From assembly GCA_031459615.1 (NCBI GenBank), contig JAVKIE010000001.1, forward strand, positions 186,001 through 250,000: DNA of 64,000 nucleotides. Reading direction: 5' to 3'. The notes below the pieces were generated by a model. It was not told where the DNA came from. It did not search any database and saw only the letters and a program-made list of their open reading frames with translations. The number at the start of each line of letters is the position of its first letter. The first letter of the stretch is position 1. This DNA is from Calidihabitans tengchongensis (GTDB lineage: Bacteria; Sysuimicrobiota; Sysuimicrobiia; Sysuimicrobiales; Kaftiobacteriaceae). Below are positions 7,491-15,410 of the stretch, in pieces. Made by a program: the position numbers and the translations under genes.

Positions 7491-8267
7491 GTGCGCGTCG
7501 TCGTCTGCATCAAGCAGGTGCCGGACACCGAGGCGCCCATCCGCATCCGCCCCGACGGTGCCGGGATCGACGAGTCGGGGCTGTCTTTCGTGATGAACTA
7601 CTACGACGAGCACGCCACCGAGGCCGGCCTGCGGCTGCGGGAGCAGTTCGGAGGCACCGTGACCCTGGTGAGCGTGGGACCCGAGCGGGCCCGGGACGCC
7701 CTGCGCACGGGGCTGGCCATGGGCGCCGACGAGGCCATCCTGGTCTGCGATCCGCGCCTGGACGCGGCCGACCACCTGGGGGTGGCGCGGGTGCTGGCGG
7801 CAGTGATCCGCACCCTTTCCTGGGATGTGGTGATCTGCGGCAAGATCAGCACCGACGACAACGCCGGGATCGTGGGGCCCGCCCTGGCCGAGTACCTGGG
7901 GGTCCCCCAGGCGACGGCCATCGCCCGCCTGGAGGTGGATGCCTCGGGCTCCCGGGCGGAGGTCCACCGCGAGGTGGAAGGAGGCGTGGAGGTCCTGGAG
8001 GTGCCGCTGCCGGCGGTCCTGACGGTGGAGCGCAGCCTCAACGAGCCGCGCTATCCGTCGCTGCCGGGCATCATGAAGGCCAAGCGCACCCCCATCCGCA
8101 CCCTGACCCTGGCAGACCTGGGCCTGGACGCGCCGGCCGCCCGGACAGTCCTGACCCGCCTGGAGCCCCCGCCGGCCCGCCGGGCGGGGCGGATCCTCCA
8201 GGGTGAGCCTGACGAGGTCGTGCGGGAGATCGTGCGGTTCCTGCGGGAGCAGGCGAAAGTCCTCTGA
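7491..8267 (+). CDS. etfB: Electron transfer flavoprotein, beta subunit
   Basis: 258 residues, GTG start after AGGGAGGGGGAGG. It begins VVCIKQVPDTEAPIRI, and MNYYDEHATEAGLRLRE is the family's typical second block. VTLVSVGPERARDALRTGLA and DVVICGKISTDDNAGIVGP bind AMP, and VEGGVEVLEVPLPAVLTV precedes the recognition loop ERSLNEPRYPSLPGIMKAK. With EtfA it carries electrons from the acyl-CoA dehydrogenase encoded 18 bases upstream to a membrane or bifurcating acceptor. Nothing in the sequence by itself proves bifurcation. Confidence 0.95.
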   Translation: MRVVVCIKQVPDTEAPIRIRPDGAGIDESGLSFVMNYYDEHATEAGLRLREQFGGTVTLVSVGPERARDALRTGLAMGADEAILVCDPRLDAADHLGVARVLAAVIRTLSWDVVICGKISTDDNAGIVGPALAEYLGVPQATAIARLEVDASGSRAEVHREVEGGVEVLEVPLPAVLTVERSLNEPRYPSLPGIMKAKRTPIRTLTLADLGLDAPAARTVLTRLEPPPARRAGRILQGEPDEVVREIVRFLREQAKVL

Positions 8268-8277
8268 GGAGGGGGCC

Positions 8278-9267
8278 ATGGGTGCGGACGTGTGGGTACT
8301 GGTCGAGCACAGCCAGGGGCGGCCCACGCGCCTCAGCCTGGAACTGCTGACCTGTGGCCGCGGGCTGGCGCGGGAGACGGGAGGGCGCCTGGTGGCCGTG
8401 GTACCCGGGCACAGGGTGGAAGATGCGTCGCGGGTGGTGGCCGAGCGGGGCGCCGATCTGGTCCTGAGCGCCGACCACCCCGTGCTGGAGCCCTACACCA
8501 CCGACGCCTACGCCGCGGTGCTGGCCGAGGCGGTGCGGGAACAGGATCCCGCCGTCCTCCTGGTGGGCAGCACGGCCCAGGGCCGGGACCTGGCCCCCCG
8601 GCTGGCGGCGCGGGTGCAGGCGGGCGTCGTCACCGACTGCACGTCGGTGGCCGTGCGGGATGGCGCCCTGGTGGCCACCCGTCCCATGTACACCCGCAAG
8701 GCCATCGCGACGGTGCGGGTGGAGGGGGCCGGACCGCGGATTGCCGTGGTCCTGCCGGCGATGTACCCGGTGGCACCGCCCGCGGACCGGCCCGGCGAGG
8801 TGCGCCCCTGGCCCGTGCGCCTGGAGGCATCGTCCCTGCGGACCCGGGTGAAGGAGATCCGCGCCCTCAGCAGGGACACGGTGCCGCTGGCGGAAGCGGA
8901 CGTGGTGGTCAGCGGGGGCCGCGGCATGCGGGGGCCGGAGAACTTTGCCCTGCTGGAGGCCCTGGCCCGCGAGCTGGGAGGGGCGGTGGGGTCGTCGCGG
9001 CCCCCGGTGGACTCGGGATGGGTGCCCCACGACTACGAGATCGGGCAGACGGGCAAGACCGTGAGCCCCCAGGTGTACATCGCCTGCGGCATCTCGGGAG
9101 CCCCCCAGCACCTGGCGGGGATGTCCGGGTCGAAGTTCATCATCGCCATCAACAAGGACCCCAACGCGCCCATCTTCCAGGTGGCGGACCTGGGCGTGGT
9201 GGGCGACCTGTTTGACATCGTCCCCCGGCTCACCGAGGCCGTGCGGGCCGCCAAGGCGTCGGCCTGA
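8278..9267 (+). CDS. etfA: Electron transfer flavoprotein, alpha subunit
   Basis: 329 residues; ATG ten bases after the etfB stop, with GAGGAGGGGGCC before it. The N-terminal nucleotide-binding-like domain ends near residue 190. The C-terminal FAD domain holds VVSGGRGMRGPENFALLEAL, VGSSRPPVDSGWVPHDYEIG and the FAD loop QTGKTVSPQVYIACGISGA, then HLAGMSGSKFIIAINKD and NAPIFQVADLGVVGD. It forms the heterodimer with EtfB and holds the redox-active FAD. Third gene of the acd-etfB-etfA-icmA-icmB series. Confidence 0.96.
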   Translation: MGADVWVLVEHSQGRPTRLSLELLTCGRGLARETGGRLVAVVPGHRVEDASRVVAERGADLVLSADHPVLEPYTTDAYAAVLAEAVREQDPAVLLVGSTAQGRDLAPRLAARVQAGVVTDCTSVAVRDGALVATRPMYTRKAIATVRVEGAGPRIAVVLPAMYPVAPPADRPGEVRPWPVRLEASSLRTRVKEIRALSRDTVPLAEADVVVSGGRGMRGPENFALLEALARELGGAVGSSRPPVDSGWVPHDYEIGQTGKTVSPQVYIACGISGAPQHLAGMSGSKFIIAINKDPNAPIFQVADLGVVGDLFDIVPRLTEAVRAAKASA

Positions 9268-9311
9268 CCGGCGTCCGCGCCGGCCTCACGCCGGGGACGG
9301 AGGTGGTGGCT

Positions 9312-10991
9312 GTGTCGACATCCGAGGAGATCGCCCGGCTGGCCCGGGAGCGCCGGCGGTGGGAGGAGACTACCCTGGCCGAGTCCCTGGCGCGGCAGCC
9401 CGAGCGGCCGGTGCGCTTTGCCACCCTGTCGGAGGCCGAGGTGGCCCGCCTGTACACGCCCGAGGACCTGCCGGGTTTCGACTACCTGCGCGACCTGGGC
9501 TTTCCCGGGGAATATCCGTTTACCCGCGGCATCCATCCCACCATGTACCGGGGCCGGCTGTGGACCATGCGCCAGTTCGCCGGATTCGGGTCGGCCGAGG
9601 ACAGCAACCGGCGCTTCCACTATCTGCTGGCCCAGGGCCAGACCGGCCTGTCGGTGGCGTTTGACATGCCCACCCTGATGGGCTACGACTCCGACCATCC
9701 CCGGGCTCGGGGGGAGGTGGGCCGGGAAGGGGTGGCGGTGGACACGGTGCTGGACATGGAGATCCTGCTCCGGGATCTGCCCCTGGACCGGGTCACCACC
9801 TCCATGACCATCAACGCGCCGGCCAACGTGCTGCTGGCCATGTACATCGTGGCCGCCGAGCGGGCGGGGTACCGGTGGGACCAGCTGGGTGGGACCACCC
9901 AGACCGATATCCTCAAGGAGTTCATCGCCCAGAAGGAGTGGATCGTGCCCCCCCGGCCGTCGATGCGGCTGATCCAGGACATGCTGGTGTTCGGCACCCG
10001 CCACCTGCCCCGGTGGAACGTGCTGAGCATCAGCGGCTACCACATGCGGGAGGCCGGCGCCACCGCCGTGCAGGAGCTGGCGTTCACCCTGGCCGACGGC
10101 ATCGCCTACGTGCAGGCCGGCATCGAAGCGGGGCTGGACGTGGACGCCTTCGCGCCGCGGCTGTCGTTCTTCTTCGACTGCCACAACGACTTCTTCGAGG
10201 AGATCGCCAAGTTCCGGGCTGCCCGGCGCCTGTGGGCGCGGATCATGCGGGAGCGCTTCCGGGCCCGCCACCCGCGCTCGTGGTGGCTGCGCTTCCACAC
10301 CCAGACCGCCGGGGTGTCGCTGACGGCCCAGCAGCCCCTGAACAACATCGTGCGGGTGGCCCTGCAGGCGCTGGCGGCGGTCCTGGGCGGCACCCAGTCC
10401 CTGCACACGAACTCCATGGACGAGACCTATGCGCTGCCCACCGAGGAGGCGGTGACGGTGGCCCTGCGCACCCAGCAGATCATCGCCTACGAGAGCGGCG
10501 TCACCCACACGGTGGATCCCCTGGGCGGGTCCTACTATGTGGAGGCCCTCACCAACCGCATGGAGGCCGAGGCCGAGGCCTACATCCGCACCATCGACGA
10601 GATGGGCGGGATGGTGCGCGCGGTGGAGCTGGGCTTCCCCCAGCGGGAAATCGCCGAGGCCAGCTACCGCTACCAGCAGCAGCTGGAGCGCAAGGAGCGC
10701 ATCATCGTCGGGGTGAACGAGTTCGTGGTGCCGGAGGAGCGGCCCATTCCCATCCTGCGGATCGACCCCGAGGTGGAGCGCCGGCAGATCGAGCGCCTCC
10801 GCCGGGTCCGGGCCGAGAGGGACGCCCGGCGGGCCCGCGCGGCCCTGGACGCCCTGGCGCGGGCGGCGGAGGGGTCGGGGAACACCATGGAGGCCGTGGT
10901 GGAGTGCGTCCGGGCCCACTGCACCCTGGGGGAGATCTGCGACGTCTTCCGGGCCGTGTACGGGGAGTACAGGGAGCCGGCGATCATCTAG
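9312..10991 (+). CDS. icmA: B12-dependent acyl-CoA mutase large subunit, isobutyryl-CoA mutase type
   Basis: 559 residues from GTG 9312, favoured because GGAGG lies eight bases upstream; GTGs at 9303 and 9306 are also in frame. This is the TIM-barrel substrate subunit without a B12 domain. Methylmalonyl-CoA mutase carries Tyr and Arg at two substrate-contact sites 118 residues apart (Tyr89/Arg207 in the Propionibacterium enzyme). Here the same sites are Phe89 in MRQFAGFG and Gln207 in FIAQKEW, the pair found in isobutyryl-CoA mutase. Subunit sizes also fit IcmA/IcmB. The likely reaction is isobutyryl-CoA <-> n-butyryl-CoA using adenosylcobalamin. An automatic annotation would probably say methylmalonyl-CoA mutase. 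No MeaB-type chaperone gene is in the window. Confidence 0.85.
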   Translation: MSTSEEIARLARERRRWEETTLAESLARQPERPVRFATLSEAEVARLYTPEDLPGFDYLRDLGFPGEYPFTRGIHPTMYRGRLWTMRQFAGFGSAEDSNRRFHYLLAQGQTGLSVAFDMPTLMGYDSDHPRARGEVGREGVAVDTVLDMEILLRDLPLDRVTTSMTINAPANVLLAMYIVAAERAGYRWDQLGGTTQTDILKEFIAQKEWIVPPRPSMRLIQDMLVFGTRHLPRWNVLSISGYHMREAGATAVQELAFTLADGIAYVQAGIEAGLDVDAFAPRLSFFFDCHNDFFEEIAKFRAARRLWARIMRERFRARHPRSWWLRFHTQTAGVSLTAQQPLNNIVRVALQALAAVLGGTQSLHTNSMDETYALPTEEAVTVALRTQQIIAYESGVTHTVDPLGGSYYVEALTNRMEAEAEAYIRTIDEMGGMVRAVELGFPQREIAEASYRYQQQLERKERIIVGVNEFVVPEERPIPILRIDPEVERRQIERLRRVRAERDARRARAALDALARAAEGSGNTMEAVVECVRAHCTLGEICDVFRAVYGEYREPAII

Positions 10992-11020
10992 GACCCGGAC
11001 GCGATCAGCCGTCAGCGATC

Positions 11021-11057
11021 GGGATCGGGGATCGGCCGGGCCCCGATCCCGGATCCC
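11021..11057 (+). other. Strong hairpin between the mutase subunit genes
   Basis: GGGATCGGGGATCGG (11021-11035) pairs with CCGATCCCGGATCCC (11043-11057) with one mismatch in 15 and a seven-base loop. No T-run follows, so it is not a typical terminator. It ends 20 bases before the icmB ATG. It may pause or partly stop transcription, protect the icmA mRNA 3' end, or mask the icmB start. Confidence 0.7.
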
Positions 11058-11077
11058 GTAGTAAGATAGAGGGTGCC

Positions 11078-11491
11078 ATGGCGGCATCCACCGTGAGGAT
11101 CCTCATCGCCAAGCCGGGCCTGGACGGGCACGACCGCGGGGCGAAGGTGGTGGCCCGGGCGTTGCGGGACGCCGGGTACGAGGTGATCTACACCGGGCTG
11201 CACCAGACCCCGGAGATGATCGTCAACGCCGCCATCCAGGAGGACGTGGACGCCATCGGGTTGTCCATCCTGTCCGGCGCCCACATGACCCTGCTGCCCC
11301 GGGTGGTGGAGCTGCTCCGGGAGCGGGGAGCCGACGACATCGTCGTGTTCGCCGGCGGGATCATCCCGGAGGAGGACATCCCCGCGCTGCGGGCGGCGGG
11401 CATCCGCGAGGTGTTCCTGCCCGGCACGTCCCTGCAGTCCATCGTCCAGTGGGTGGCCACCCACGTCCGGCCCCGCGGCGTGGCCGCCTGA
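11078..11491 (+). CDS. icmB: B12-binding small subunit of acyl-CoA mutase
   Basis: 137 residues, a lone cobalamin-binding domain. KPGLDGHDRGAKVVA carries the DxHxxG motif whose His ligates cobalt. SILSGAHMTLLPRV supplies the conserved Ser of SxL. FAGGIIPEEDIPAL and FLPGTSLQSIV complete the pattern, where GG contacts the nucleotide loop. It pairs with the large subunit upstream; IcmB of Streptomyces is almost the same length. The ATG comes after the 11021-11057 hairpin and a GAGGG ribosome site. The next gene starts four bases after its stop. Confidence 0.93.
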   Translation: MAASTVRILIAKPGLDGHDRGAKVVARALRDAGYEVIYTGLHQTPEMIVNAAIQEDVDAIGLSILSGAHMTLLPRVVELLRERGADDIVVFAGGIIPEEDIPALRAAGIREVFLPGTSLQSIVQWVATHVRPRGVAA

Positions 11492-11494
11492 GCG

Positions 11495-12289
11495 GTGCGC
11501 ACGGGACCCCTGCAGGAGGGCGAGCCGGTCCTGCTGGTGGACCGCAAGGCGCGCCGGTACCTCATCACCCTGCGCCGGGGCGCCACCTCGGACCTGCGCG
11601 GGGGAAAACTGCACCACGATCACCTCATCGGCACCTCCGAGGGCCGCGTGGTGCGCTCGACCCGGGGAGAGGCGTTCCTGCTGGTGCGTCCCACCCTGGC
11701 CGAGTTCGTCCTGGAGATGCCCCGGGGCGCCCAGATCATCTACCCCAAGGACCTCAGCGCGATCCTCCTGGCGGCCGACATCTACCCCGGAGCGTCGGTC
11801 CTGGAGGCGGGCACCGGCTCCGGCGCCCTGACCATGACGCTGCTGCGGGCCGTGGGGCCGGCAGGCCGGGTGTATTCCTACGAGGTGCGCCCTGAGTTTG
11901 CCCGCCGGGCCGCCCAGAACATCGCCGCCTACCTCGGTCCGCAGGACCACCTGGTGCTGCGGCAGCAGGACGTGTACGCGGGCATCCCCGACGCGCCGCT
12001 GGACCGCGTGATCCTGGACGTGCCCGAGCCCTGGCGGGTGGTGCCCCACGCCGCCGCCGCGCTGCGGCCGGGAGGCATCCTGGTCTCCTACGTTCCCACG
12101 GTTCCCCAGACGGCGCGCACGGTGGACGAGCTACAGCGCTGCGGCCAGTTCGCGCTGATCGAGACCTTCGAGACCCTGGTGCGGCCCTGGGAGATCGCCG
12201 GCCCCAGCGTGCGCCCGGCCCACCGCATGGTGGCCCACACGGCCTTCATCACCACCGCCCGACGGGTCCTGGAACCTCTGTCTGTCTAG
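11495..12289 (+). CDS. trmI: tRNA (adenine-N1)-methyltransferase, TrmI family
   Basis: 264 residues, GTG start. The N-terminal beta domain (LQEGEPVLLVDRKARRYLI, GKLHHDHLIG) is followed by a class I SAM fold with VLEAGTGSGALTMTLLRAVG, YEVRPEFARRAAQNI and the catalytic-region motif VILDVPEPWRVVPHA. The family forms m1A58 in the T loop of tRNAs as a tetramer, using S-adenosylmethionine. It sits directly behind icmB, probably as a passenger in the same transcript, and has no obvious link to CoA chemistry. Its stop converges on the SLC13 gene after 25 bases. Confidence 0.9.
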   Translation: MRTGPLQEGEPVLLVDRKARRYLITLRRGATSDLRGGKLHHDHLIGTSEGRVVRSTRGEAFLLVRPTLAEFVLEMPRGAQIIYPKDLSAILLAADIYPGASVLEAGTGSGALTMTLLRAVGPAGRVYSYEVRPEFARRAAQNIAAYLGPQDHLVLRQQDVYAGIPDAPLDRVILDVPEPWRVVPHAAAALRPGGILVSYVPTVPQTARTVDELQRCGQFALIETFETLVRPWEIAGPSVRPAHRMVAHTAFITTARRVLEPLSV

Positions 12290-12314
12290 ACCTCCGCCGC
12301 CGTCCGTCCCCGGC

Positions 12315-14096
12315 TCAGCGCAGGGGCCAGGCCAGCGGGATGACCGCCAGGCTCACCACCGTCAGCACCGCCGCGAGGGGCAGCCCCACCCTCAGGTAGT
12401 CGGCCATGCGGTAGCCGCCCGGGCCCATGACCATCAGGTTCACGGGGTTGCCCAGGGGTGTGACGGTGGTGCCGGTCCCCGCGATGACCGCCATGGCGAG
12501 GGCATGGGGGGAGAGCGCGAGCGCCCCCGCCACCTGCAGCGCCACCGGGACCAGGACCGCGGTGGCCGCCACGCTGGGCATCACCTGGTTGAGGATCACC
12601 GACACGACCACGACCGTCGCCAGAGCCGCCAGCGCGCCGCCTCCGGCCACCCCCAGGGCTGCCCCGGCCAGCGCGCGGGCGGCTCCGGTCGCCTGCAGGG
12701 CCGTGCCCACGGGCAGCAGCGCCCCGGTGAAGACCACCACGCGCCAGTCCACCGCCTGCAGGAGGTCGTCGGCGGACAGGCAGCCGCTCAGCACGATGAG
12801 GGCGGCCGCCAGCCAGGTGGCCACCACGATGGGCAGGCCGGCCGTCGCCGCCACCGCGAGGACCGCCAGAGACGCCAGCGCCCACGGCGCCCGGTCCGGG
12901 CGGACGTCGGCCCTCTGGGAGCCCAGGACCAGGAAGTCGGGATCGCGGCGCAGCTGGGCGATCCGGTCCCGCCGGCCCTGGACCAGCAGCGCGTCGCCGA
13001 CGCGGAGGGGACGGTCCGCCAGGCCGCTGCGCCGGGGCCGGCCCTCCTGCCAGACGGCCACCACCGTCAGGCCGTACCGCTCCCGGAAACCGACCTCGCG
13101 CACCGTCCGCCCCTCCAGCGCGGACCGCGGGGCCAGGACCAGCTCGGCCAGCTGCGCGTCCGCCCCGTCCAGGGCGCCTTCGGGCAGGTCGTCCAGCACC
13201 TCCAGGCCGGCGGCCCGGAGGGCGTCGGTCTGGCTCGGATCGTCCAGCCGGCCGGCCACCACCAGGATGTCGCCCGCCTCCAGCCGCTCATCCCGGGAGG
13301 GAGCGGCGATCCGCCGACCGCCCCTGACGATCGCCAGGACCGTCAGCCCCATGCGGCGACCCAGATCGCTGTCGCCCAGGGTGCGGCCGACCAGGGGTGA
13401 GGCAGGCGAGATGCGCAGGGCGTGCAGCCGCTCCGCCAGCCTGTAGACGTCGGCCAGCCGGGCTTCCTCCCCGGGCGAGGGCCCGCGATCCGGCAGCCAG
13501 CGCCGCCCCACCAGGGCCAGATAGGCCACACCGGTGACCAGAAACGCCGTGCCCAGCGGAAGGAACTCGAACAGCCCCAGGGGGCGGTGCCCCGCGTCGG
13601 ACAGCAGCTGGCTGGCCAGCAGGTTGCTGGGTCCGGAAATGAGGGTGAGGTTGCCGCCCAGGCGCGTGCCCAGGGCCAGGGGCAGCAGCAGCCGCGAGGG
13701 GCTGATGCCGGCCTGCCGGGCCGCCGCCACAGCTGCCGGCAGCAGGACGGCCATCGCGCCGACGCTGTTCATGACGCCCGACAGCAGGCCCGCCGCTCCG
13801 CAGAACAGCAGGATCAGGCGGACCTCGTGGTTGCCGGTGGCCCGCAGGATCCCCCGGGCGAGGGCGGAGGCGACGCCGGCCCTCTCCAGGCCGGCGCTGA
13901 TGACGTACACTGCCGCGATCGCGGCCAGCGCCGGAGATCCGAACCCCGCCATCGCCGCCGGCACGTCGAGGACGCCGCCGAGGACGAGCAGCAGGGTCGC
14001 GGCCAGCGCCACCACCTCCGGTGGCCACCGCCCCCAGATCAGGACGGCCGCGGCGCCGGTCAGGATGGCCAGGGTGAGGACGGCGGAGACGGGCAC
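12315..14096 (-). CDS. SLC13-family permease with two RCK_C (TrkA-C) domains
   Basis: 593 residues, GTG start. Hydrophobic segments at both ends (roughly residues 3-190 and 400-593) form the DASS/CitT-type membrane domain. MNSVGAMAVLLPAAVAAAR and GPSNLLASQLL in the first half and VMPSVAATAVLVPVALQVAG with GTGTTVTPLGNPVNLMVMG in the second are the two inverted substrate and sodium motifs. A soluble insert (about residues 220-390) holds two RCK_C units, each with a pattern like LAIVRGGRRIAAPSRDERLEAGDILVV. Relatives carry dicarboxylates, sulfate or other anions; the substrate cannot be read here. Its start is three bases downstream of the acetyltransferase stop, so the two are co-transcribed. 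Confidence 0.85.
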   Translation of the reverse strand: MPVSAVLTLAILTGAAAVLIWGRWPPEVVALAATLLLVLGGVLDVPAAMAGFGSPALAAIAAVYVISAGLERAGVASALARGILRATGNHEVRLILLFCGAAGLLSGVMNSVGAMAVLLPAAVAAARQAGISPSRLLLPLALGTRLGGNLTLISGPSNLLASQLLSDAGHRPLGLFEFLPLGTAFLVTGVAYLALVGRRWLPDRGPSPGEEARLADVYRLAERLHALRISPASPLVGRTLGDSDLGRRMGLTVLAIVRGGRRIAAPSRDERLEAGDILVVAGRLDDPSQTDALRAAGLEVLDDLPEGALDGADAQLAELVLAPRSALEGRTVREVGFRERYGLTVVAVWQEGRPRRSGLADRPLRVGDALLVQGRRDRIAQLRRDPDFLVLGSQRADVRPDRAPWALASLAVLAVAATAGLPIVVATWLAAALIVLSGCLSADDLLQAVDWRVVVFTGALLPVGTALQATGAARALAGAALGVAGGGALAALATVVVVSVILNQVMPSVAATAVLVPVALQVAGALALSPHALAMAVIAGTGTTVTPLGNPVNLMVMGPGGYRMADYLRVGLPLAAVLTVVSLAVIPLAWPLR

Positions 14097-14099
14097 AGG

Positions 14100-15275
14100 C
14101 TACAGGGCTTCCACGGCCACCGCGACGGCTTCGCCTCCGGCCAGGCAGACGGCGGCCACGCCCCGGCGCGCTCCGTGGCGGGGCAGGGCGTGCAGCAACG
14201 TGGTGAGGATGCGGGCGCCGCTGCACCCGATGGGGTGCCCCAGGGCCACCGCCCCGCCGTGCACGTTCACCCGGTCCAGGGACAGTCCCAGGTCGCGGCA
14301 GACGCCGAGGACGACGGCGGCGAAGGCTTCGTTGATCTCGAACAGGTCCACATCCTCCAGACGCCAGCCCACCTTGTCCAGCAGGAGGCGGATGGCGCGG
14401 GCGGGGGCGATGGTGAACCACTCGGGTTCCAGGGCGGCGGTGGCCTGCCCCACCACGCGCGCCAGGGGCTGGACGTCCATGCGCCGGGCGGCGTCCGCGG
14501 AGGCCAGGACCACCGCCGCGGCGCCGTCGCTGATGCTGCTGGCGTTGGCCGCCGTGACGGTGCCCCCCTCCTCGAAGGCCGGCCGGAGGGCGGGGATCCG
14601 CGCGAAGTCTACCCGCCGGGGCTCCTCGTCCTCGGCCACGAGCCGGGTGCCGCCGTCGGAGGGCACCGGGACCGGGGCGATCTCGGCGGCGAACAGGCCG
14701 GTGTCCAGGGCTTCCAGGGCCCGGGTATAACTGCGGCGGGCGAAGTCGTCCTGCTCCTCCCGGCTGATCCGGTATTCCCGCGCCAGCAGTTCGGCGCAGT
14801 TGCCCATGTGCAGGCGCCGGTAGGCGTCCACCAGCCCGTCCTGGAGGAGGGCATCCACCAGGGTTGCGTCGCCCAGGCGCAGTCCCGTCCGGGCGCGGGG
14901 CAGGAGGTAGGGGACGGCGCTCATGTTCTCCATGCCGCCCGCCACGACCACCTGCGCGTCGCCGGCGGCGATCGCCTGGGCGCCCAGCATCACCGCCTTC
15001 AGGCCCGAGCCGCACATCTTGTTGACGGTGGTCGCGGGCACCGAGGAGGGCAGGCCGGCGTACAGGGCCGCCTGCCGGGCCGGAGCCTGGCCCACGCCGG
15101 AGGTCAGGACCTGGCCCATGATCACCTCGTCCACCCTCTCGGGCGCCACCCGGGCCCGACGCAGGGCCTCGGCGATGGCCACCGCCCCCAGCCGCGGGGC
15201 CGGCACCGCCGCCAGTCCGCCCAGGAACCTCCCGATGGGGGTGCGCGCTGCGCTGAGGATCACGATGTCGCCCAT
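14100..15275 (-). CDS. atoB: Acetyl-CoA acetyltransferase (thiolase II)
   Basis: 391 residues, full length. The complete triad is present: Cys88 in NKMCGSGLKAVMLG, His347 in GHPIGCSGAR and Cys377 in VCLAGGEAVAVA. This sets it apart from the two Cys-less thiolase-like proteins at 3804-6157. It cleaves acetoacetyl-CoA to two acetyl-CoA or runs in reverse. In this window it would close the route mutase -> acyl-CoA dehydrogenase -> Hbd -> thiolase. First gene of a two-gene minus-strand unit with the SLC13 permease; divergent from lysA across 135 bases. Confidence 0.95.
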   Translation of the reverse strand: MGDIVILSAARTPIGRFLGGLAAVPAPRLGAVAIAEALRRARVAPERVDEVIMGQVLTSGVGQAPARQAALYAGLPSSVPATTVNKMCGSGLKAVMLGAQAIAAGDAQVVVAGGMENMSAVPYLLPRARTGLRLGDATLVDALLQDGLVDAYRRLHMGNCAELLAREYRISREEQDDFARRSYTRALEALDTGLFAAEIAPVPVPSDGGTRLVAEDEEPRRVDFARIPALRPAFEEGGTVTAANASSISDGAAAVVLASADAARRMDVQPLARVVGQATAALEPEWFTIAPARAIRLLLDKVGWRLEDVDLFEINEAFAAVVLGVCRDLGLSLDRVNVHGGAVALGHPIGCSGARILTTLLHALPRHGARRGVAAVCLAGGEAVAVAVEAL

Positions 15276-15367
15276 GGATGGTCACTCCCGGCCCGTCGTT
15301 CGCATCCAGTCTACCCCCGCCGGATGCGGCGGGGCAACGCGGGATCTTCCCCCGCCGCCGGATTCTG

Positions 15368-15376
15368 TGCTAGACT
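15368..15376 (+). promoter_or_regulatory. Extended -10 promoter for lysA
   Basis: TGCTAGACT, an extended -10 (TGnTAnnnT), lies 34 bases before the lysA ATG. The same TGCTAGA core occurs in the lexA promoter. No good -35 is visible. The transcript would begin near 15383. Confidence 0.4.
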
Positions 15377-15410
15377 CGCAGCAACATTTCGCGTGACTCC
15401 GGTGAACGTC

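Noticed and set aside
963..8327. Several very long minus- and plus-strand open frames (for example 963-2675 minus, 5171-8206 plus, 6069-8327 minus)
   Set aside because: They are low-complexity Gly/Pro/Arg/Ala or His/Gln-rich translations antisense or out of frame to recognised genes, as expected in very GC-rich DNA.
9312..11491. Methylmalonyl-CoA mutase as the name for the B12 mutase
   Set aside because: The two specificity residues are Phe and Gln, and no epimerase or propionyl-CoA carboxylase gene is near.
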